Positions 59,271 to 64,000 of a stretch of 64,000 nt of DNA are shown here, one piece after another. Location: positions 1,178,001 through 1,242,000 of the forward strand of contig NC_014011.1 in NCBI RefSeq assembly GCF_000025885.1. The letters run 5' to 3'. Every line of letters begins with the position of its first letter. Position 1 is the stretch's first letter. The DNA comes from Aminobacterium colombiense DSM 12261. GTDB lineage: Bacteria; Synergistota; Synergistia; Synergistales; Aminobacteriaceae. Made by a program: the position numbers and the translations under genes. Under the pieces are notes generated by a model that saw only the letters and a program-made list of their open reading frames with translations, was not told the origin of the DNA and made no database searches.

Positions 59271-60572
59271 CTAAGGAAGAACTGGTTCTTCGGTTAGTAC
59301 CCCTTCTGCCTTGCGCAAACGCACAATAGCAAAAGCGTAATCCTTAACAGCCGCCGAGTACTCACGCCGCGCCTGGGTCAATGACGCCCTGGCATCCAAA
59401 ACATCCAACTGGATACCCACCCCTTCTCTGTAACCAACCTCTGCAAGACGCAGTGTTTCTTCAGCAAGCTTCAGATTTAACTTGGCTTCCTCTAAAACTT
59501 GTGCAGCTGTTTTAAGGTCAAGATAGACGCTGCTCACTTCAGATCGAATACTTTCTTCTTTCTTTTCTACGTTCCTCATGGTTTGCTCTCTCAGAGCTTT
59601 CTGCTGTACGATCCGTCCATGGGTAAGGCCGCTATCCATAACAGGAATATCTACAGTGAGGCGAACCTGCCATGTGTCGCCGCTCTCATAGTAGGCCTGT
59701 TCCGGGTCATCATACCGATAAGATCCCGAAACAGACGCGGAGGGCTTTAATCCGCTCTGGGCAATTCTTATCTGCTGATCCTGAACATCTACCTGCAATT
59801 TTGCCCGCTGGTAGTCTGGGCGGTAGGCGAGGGCCTTTTTCAACGACTCTTCAGGCTGCCCAGCAACAGGCGCGTAAGAAAGATTTCCTTCAATTGTATA
59901 GGATGTATCGAGTTTAACATTTAGCAATTCAAGAAGGTTGATCTTCGCTACTTCAAGGTTGTTACGGGCCCGGATCAGGGCCGTTCTACTTTCTGCCTGT
60001 TGCTTTTCCGCCCTCGTTATTTCTAAGCCTGTCGCTAGTCCCAAAACATGTTTTTTCTTGACTTCATCCAGATATTTTTCGGCAAAAGCAAAGGCATCTT
60101 CAGCTGTTTTTACATTCTCTTTCTCAAGAAGAACTGCATAGAAGCGGTTATATACGTTAAGGGCAACCTGTTCAGCTATTTCAACATAATAGTACTCTGC
60201 CTGCTGTATTTCTATTGATGCCTGCTGCTTTCCTGCCCTAATCTTTCCGCCCTGATAGAGGGGCTGAGTCAAAGTTAAAGCAGCGCCAAAAATATTTTCT
60301 TCATCATTGCCTGCCAGGTCAGGTTTTTCACGGCGGGTATAACCTGCTCCCAGATTAAGGGATGGAAGACCTCCAGCCCTGGCTTCTGTCAGTTTGCCTT
60401 TCGCACGGACAAGTTCCTGCTGGGCAGAGAGGATGTCAAGGTTCTGCTCTTTGGCCACAGAAAGGGCTTTCTCTAATGTCAATACTGTGTCTTCGCTTGC
60501 AGCCGCCCATAAGGAGCCGCCTATAAACAGCAACACCATACTTATTATAATTATTTTCTGTATGCGTCTCAT
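59271..60572 (-). CDS. TolC-family outer-membrane efflux protein
   Basis: A signal peptide (1-24) is followed by two OEP repeats with long coiled-coil helices. AKEQNLDILSAQQELVRAKG, QPLYQGGKIRAGKQQA and DIPVMDSGLTHGRIVQQ are typical of TolC proteins. It has 433 residues. The ATG overlaps the pump stop as ATGA. It shows that the cell has an outer membrane. Confidence 0.95.
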   Translation of the reverse strand: MRRIQKIIIISMVLLFIGGSLWAAASEDTVLTLEKALSVAKEQNLDILSAQQELVRAKGKLTEARAGGLPSLNLGAGYTRREKPDLAGNDEENIFGAALTLTQPLYQGGKIRAGKQQASIEIQQAEYYYVEIAEQVALNVYNRFYAVLLEKENVKTAEDAFAFAEKYLDEVKKKHVLGLATGLEITRAEKQQAESRTALIRARNNLEVAKINLLELLNVKLDTSYTIEGNLSYAPVAGQPEESLKKALAYRPDYQRAKLQVDVQDQQIRIAQSGLKPSASVSGSYRYDDPEQAYYESGDTWQVRLTVDIPVMDSGLTHGRIVQQKALREQTMRNVEKKEESIRSEVSSVYLDLKTAAQVLEEAKLNLKLAEETLRLAEVGYREGVGIQLDVLDARASLTQARREYSAAVKDYAFAIVRLRKAEGVLTEEPVLP

Positions 60573-63500
60573 TTTTCCCCTCCACTCAAATTCGCGCCAG
60601 GTTCTTTTATCTGTACGGCAGATGTTTTTTCTTTAAAAACACTCATGGCTACCTGAGCCGCTTTTTCTTTAACGTCTCCCAGAATGACATAGACCGCAGG
60701 AATAACGAACAACGTTAAAAATGTCGATGTGAGCATTCCCCCAATAACCGCAGTAGACATTGGCTGGCGTATTTCTCCTCCTTCACTCAGTCCGAGAGCT
60801 ATAGGCACAGCCGCAATGGAGGTAGAAAGAGCTGTCATAAGGATGGGACGGAGACGAAGGGGGGCCGCTTCCTGCATAGCTGTTCTGCGGTCACACCCTG
60901 AGGCTTTCCGCTGGTTGGCGAAGTCGACAAGAATGATAGCGTTATTCACAACAATGCCAACAAGAAGAATGATCCCCATCATACTCATCATGTCTAGTTC
61001 TATGCCGGCAAGAAGCAAAATGCCAAAGACCCCTGTGGTGGCAAGAGGCAATGAAAACATAACCATAAAAGGGTACATAAAGGATTCAAATTGTACCGCC
61101 ATAACCATGTAGACCAGTATAATGGCAATGGCGAGAGCCATAAAGAGTTCTTTAAAATTACTCTTCATGTGCTTGGACATTCCTGTGGGAACAATTCTTA
61201 TGCTACCATCGGTGGGCGCATATTTCCTAAAGGTTCCCATAACGAGAGTCATTCCTTCTCCAGATGATATTCCCGCGGTATTGGCGCTGATAGTAAGAGA
61301 ACGCTGTCTATCATAACGTTTAACAAGGGTTGGACCTCGCCCCTCCTCAACCTTAATGAGCCCTGGGGCTTTAATGAGGTTTTTGTTGCCATCTTTAAAG
61401 GCGATGTTTTGAATATCCTGTATGTTCCGTCGGTACCCCTCTTCCGCTTTTAAACGGATATCGTAACGATAGCCGCCATCTTTAAATATTCCGGCCTTCA
61501 CACCACCAAAATAGGCCTGTATTTCCTGGGAAAGATCCCGTATGTTCACATTCAATTCATCAGCAAGTCCCCTGTTTATCCCGACGTTTATACGGGGACT
61601 GTCAAGCCTTACGTCTGTGGATATGTCAGTAAGCCTTCCATCCTGCTCAAGATCTTTTTTAACTTTCTGTGCCACTCTGTCAAGCTGTTCTGTATCTTGC
61701 CCTACAAGAGTAAGGGTAATATCTGAACTCCACGTTCCGTAGGTAAGTTCTACGTCCTTATAGTTGGAGAATTGTTTTCTCATTTTACCCATAATTTCTG
61801 TAGATGTAGCGCGCTGGTTTCGGGGAATTAACGTAACGGCCAGTTTCCCCTTATTCACTTCCTGACCAATACCAGAGCCAATGGTTCCGTAAGTATAAGC
61901 CACCTCAGCGTGGTCTCGGACAGCGACGCCCAGTTCAGACATGAATTTTCTGCTTTCCGCAAGAGAGGCTCCCGCAGGAAGTTCAAAGTTGATAGAAAAG
62001 CTTCCCCTATCTTCGCTGGGGAAAAAGCCTGTTCCCAAGAATCCAGCAATAAAAATTCCCAGGGCAAATATCCCTGCAGCAGCCCCTAACACAATGAATC
62101 GGTGCTTTAAAGAAAAAGCCAGCCCTTTTTTATAGGCTTCTTCAAGGCGCACTAAAAATGCTTCTATTCTGAGGGCTATTTTGCCAGGATGATCTTTCCG
62201 CAGAATACGAGAGCAAAGGAAAGGTGTAAGAGTCAAGGAAAGAACAAGAGAAATCACGATGGTCATAACCACTGTAATTCCAAAAGCATAGAAGAATCGT
62301 CCGATAATGCCTCCCATAGACGCTATCGGTGCGAAAACACAAATTGTTGTAGCCGCACCAGCTAAAACAGAAAATCCAACTTCGCTGGTTCCTTCAGAAG
62401 CTGCCTGCATGGGCAATTTCCCGTTTTCAAGATGACGGTGAATATTTTCCAGAACAACTGTAGTGGCGTCTACAACCATACCCACAGCCAAAGACAGCCC
62501 CATCATGCTCAAGTTATTGATAGTAATCCCGAGTGCTCTAAGGACAATGAGGCTTCCAAGCAAACACACAGGGATGGTTACTACAGTTACAAAAGTAGCG
62601 CGTATGGTACGCAAAAAGAAAAGCATAATCAGCGAGCAGAGCCCTATGCCTATGAGGGTGTCACTTAAAACACCAGCCATGGATTTGCGAATAAATCCTG
62701 ACGTATCATCCAACATTTCTATTTTTACTCCCTCTGGAACCAACTTGTTAAGGGAGTCTAGCTCTCTATACACACCATCCGCTAAAAAAACCTCATTTGC
62801 TCCTCGTTGTTTTCGAATTTCAAGCAAAATAACCGGTTCCCCATTATAAGTGGCAATTGAGCGAAGATCTTCGTAGCCGTCTTCTACTCTCGCCACGTCT
62901 CGAAGGCGGATAACAGCTCCATTCCTAGAAACAATGGGAAGTTCCTCCAATTCTTGAACAGAAGCATATTCCCCTTCAAGACGAATGCTGAGTTCTCTGC
63001 GTTCTGACTCAAGACGCCCCGCGGGAAGTTCAACGTGTTTATCTTTAATGGCATCTTTTATATCTTTAACCGTAAGATTGCGGGATTCTAAAAGAGCTGG
63101 GTCAAGCCATATTCTGACCTCACGCTCTCGAAGGCCTATGGTTTCAACGCTGCCCACCCCATCTACAGTCTGAAGGTGTTCCTTCATCACTTTATCAGCA
63201 AAATGAGACTGTATCTTGTAGGGCGCCGTTCCCATTACACCTAAAGTTATGACTGGACTATCACCAGCGTTGAACTTCTGAACTATGGGCGTTTCGGCCT
63301 CTGTCGGCAAATCTGATATGGCGAGATTCACCTTATCGCGAACGTCAGCGGCCGCAGCGTCAATGTTCCGGCCCAGCTCAAATTCGACTATAACGAGAGA
63401 GCGGCCTTCGTAGCTGTTTGATCGGATATTTTCAATGCCGGAGATGGTGTTCAGTTTTTCCTCGAGGACGTCAGTTATGTCGTTATCTATAACTGTAGGG

Positions 63501-63664
63501 CTCGCCCCCACCATTGTTGTTGAAACAGCAACAACTGGGAAGTCCACGTCTGGAATTCGTTCCATTCCCATATTTCTCATAGCCAGGATTCCGAAGAAAA
63601 TAAGAGCAAAGGTTCCTATTAAAACTGTAACTGGCCTGCGTAAAGAGATATCTGTAACCTTCAT
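60569..63664 (-). CDS. RND-type multidrug efflux pump (HAE1-like)
   Basis: This AcrB-like trimer pump has 1031 residues, 12 membrane helices and two large periplasmic loops. The N-terminus SLRRPVTVLIGTFALIFFGI and PRNQRATSTEIMGKM fit the family. In helix 4 the proton-relay pair Asp-Asp of AcrB reads VVDATTVVLEN, so the second Asp is Ala. In helix 10 the Lys position reads GIVVNNAIILVDF (Asn), as in many HAE1 pumps. Coupling may therefore use one Asp or another ion. It starts in an ATGA overlap with the tetR-like gene. Confidence 0.95.
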   Translation of the reverse strand: MKVTDISLRRPVTVLIGTFALIFFGILAMRNMGMERIPDVDFPVVAVSTTMVGASPTVIDNDITDVLEEKLNTISGIENIRSNSYEGRSLVIVEFELGRNIDAAAADVRDKVNLAISDLPTEAETPIVQKFNAGDSPVITLGVMGTAPYKIQSHFADKVMKEHLQTVDGVGSVETIGLREREVRIWLDPALLESRNLTVKDIKDAIKDKHVELPAGRLESERRELSIRLEGEYASVQELEELPIVSRNGAVIRLRDVARVEDGYEDLRSIATYNGEPVILLEIRKQRGANEVFLADGVYRELDSLNKLVPEGVKIEMLDDTSGFIRKSMAGVLSDTLIGIGLCSLIMLFFLRTIRATFVTVVTIPVCLLGSLIVLRALGITINNLSMMGLSLAVGMVVDATTVVLENIHRHLENGKLPMQAASEGTSEVGFSVLAGAATTICVFAPIASMGGIIGRFFYAFGITVVMTIVISLVLSLTLTPFLCSRILRKDHPGKIALRIEAFLVRLEEAYKKGLAFSLKHRFIVLGAAAGIFALGIFIAGFLGTGFFPSEDRGSFSINFELPAGASLAESRKFMSELGVAVRDHAEVAYTYGTIGSGIGQEVNKGKLAVTLIPRNQRATSTEIMGKMRKQFSNYKDVELTYGTWSSDITLTLVGQDTEQLDRVAQKVKKDLEQDGRLTDISTDVRLDSPRINVGINRGLADELNVNIRDLSQEIQAYFGGVKAGIFKDGGYRYDIRLKAEEGYRRNIQDIQNIAFKDGNKNLIKAPGLIKVEEGRGPTLVKRYDRQRSLTISANTAGISSGEGMTLVMGTFRKYAPTDGSIRIVPTGMSKHMKSNFKELFMALAIAIILVYMVMAVQFESFMYPFMVMFSLPLATTGVFGILLLAGIELDMMSMMGIILLVGIVVNNAIILVDFANQRKASGCDRRTAMQEAAPLRLRPILMTALSTSIAAVPIALGLSEGGEIRQPMSTAVIGGMLTSTFLTLFVIPAVYVILGDVKEKAAQVAMSVFKEKTSAVQIKEPGANLSGGEK

Positions 63665-64000
63665 AGTGTTCCTCCTTCAACCGGAGCGAGTAGACCGCGC
63701 AAAACAAAAGATGCAACATCCCTGGCCACTTCTTCCTTTGATATATCAATATCGCCCAGAGCTATCTGGCGGGAAATTCCTGAGAAAAGAGAATTGACCA
63801 TGGCTTCTGCCAAATTCGGATCTATGGGCCTGAATTCTCCATTATTAACGCCCTGAGAGATTACTTTATGTATAACTTCCCTCACATTTTGGTAGGGGTG
63901 GGACCGTGGATCAAATTTTCGCCGAAGTTCACCATCCTCATGAAAGGCCAGTATCATAGCCGATATTATTTTCTTATTTCTAATCAGCTCTACAATGACA
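63661..64000 (-). CDS. TetR/AcrR-family regulator, C-terminal part (5' end outside the window)
   Basis: Only about 113 residues of the ligand-binding domain are visible; the frame is open to the window edge and no start is needed inside. HPYQNVREVIHKVISQGVNNGEFRP and PNLAEAMVNSLFSGISRQ are typical of TetR C-domains (AcrR/FadR-like). The HTH would lie beyond 64000. It is the first gene of the efflux operon and overlaps the pump start, so it likely represses it. Confidence 0.82.
   Translation of the reverse strand, partial: VIVELIRNKKIISAMILAFHEDGELRRKFDPRSHPYQNVREVIHKVISQGVNNGEFRPIDPNLAEAMVNSLFSGISRQIALGDIDISKEEVARDVASFVLRGLLAPVEGGTL

Noticed and set aside
1-64000. Mobile island, prophage or defence system
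   Set aside because: No integrase, transposase, phage, restriction, toxin-antitoxin or CRISPR gene was seen; the only mobile-like items are the short palindromic repeats.

Overview
The window looks like chromosomal DNA of an anaerobic, amino-acid-fermenting bacterium with a Gram-negative envelope. A member of Synergistota (Aminobacterium/Dethiosulfovibrio-like) is the best guess, though the sequence does not prove it. The reasons are: an RND pump with adaptor and TolC; a Tad pilus with a secretin; a TAXI-type TRAP importer next to an aminotransferase, CoA-transferase and thiolase; several peptidases and amidohydrolases; a cysteine-rich, Fe-S type PurF; T-box control of argG; and a DHH-CBS-poly(A)-polymerase fusion. 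Gene density is high, ATGA/GTGA overlaps are common, and SD sequences are strong. Sigma-70-like promoters and intrinsic terminators are easy to see. No tRNA, rRNA, CRISPR array, transposase or prophage was found.

Layout: (1) 1-2372, minus: lepA then hemW (cut by the window edge; its start is odd). (2) 2662-12872, plus: one purine operon, purC-S-Q-L-F-M-N-H-D-E, behind a clear promoter. (3) 12884-15595, minus: a small membrane protein, an orphan amino-acid binding protein, and argG under a T-box. (4) 15615-24140, minus: surE, an M50 protease, the DHH/CBS/nucleotidyltransferase fusion, coaE with an extra domain, pcrA, hypB, hypA, then hpf behind its own terminator. (5) 24290-31536: aminotransferase, 2-hydroxyacid dehydrogenase, purine permease, rpsB-tsf-pyrH-frr, and a CsoR/CstR-type repressor divergent from rpsB. 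(6) 31551-36620: SRP RNA, a PEBP protein, a frameshifted abgA-like gene, pepT, and mgtE with a leader ORF; a palindromic repeat family sits at gene ends here and beside argG.

(7) 36631-48740, minus: a protein with Tudor-like and HIRAN-like parts, then a full Tad/Flp pilus locus: a DegS/DegU-like two-component pair, two Flp pilins missed by a length cut-off, the prepilin peptidase, TadE/TadG, CpaB, secretin, TadZ, TadA, TadB, TadC and DUF192. (8) 48938-56190, minus: one transcription unit with class III aminotransferase, TAXI binding protein (frameshifted), TRAP permease, two-subunit CoA-transferase and thiolase. Together these would import a beta-amino acid, deaminate it to a beta-keto acid, activate it and cleave it to acetyl-CoA. 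(9) 56215-64000, minus: a secreted helical-repeat protein and a tetR-RND-tolC-MFP efflux operon.

Three places show an indel in a run of C: hemW start, abgA-like, TAXI receptor. Real decay and assembly error cannot be told apart from this sequence alone. The most rewarding targets are the beta-amino-acid operon, the mgtE leader ORF, the palindromic repeat that supplies the last codons of two converging genes, and the two-component/Flp promoter region.
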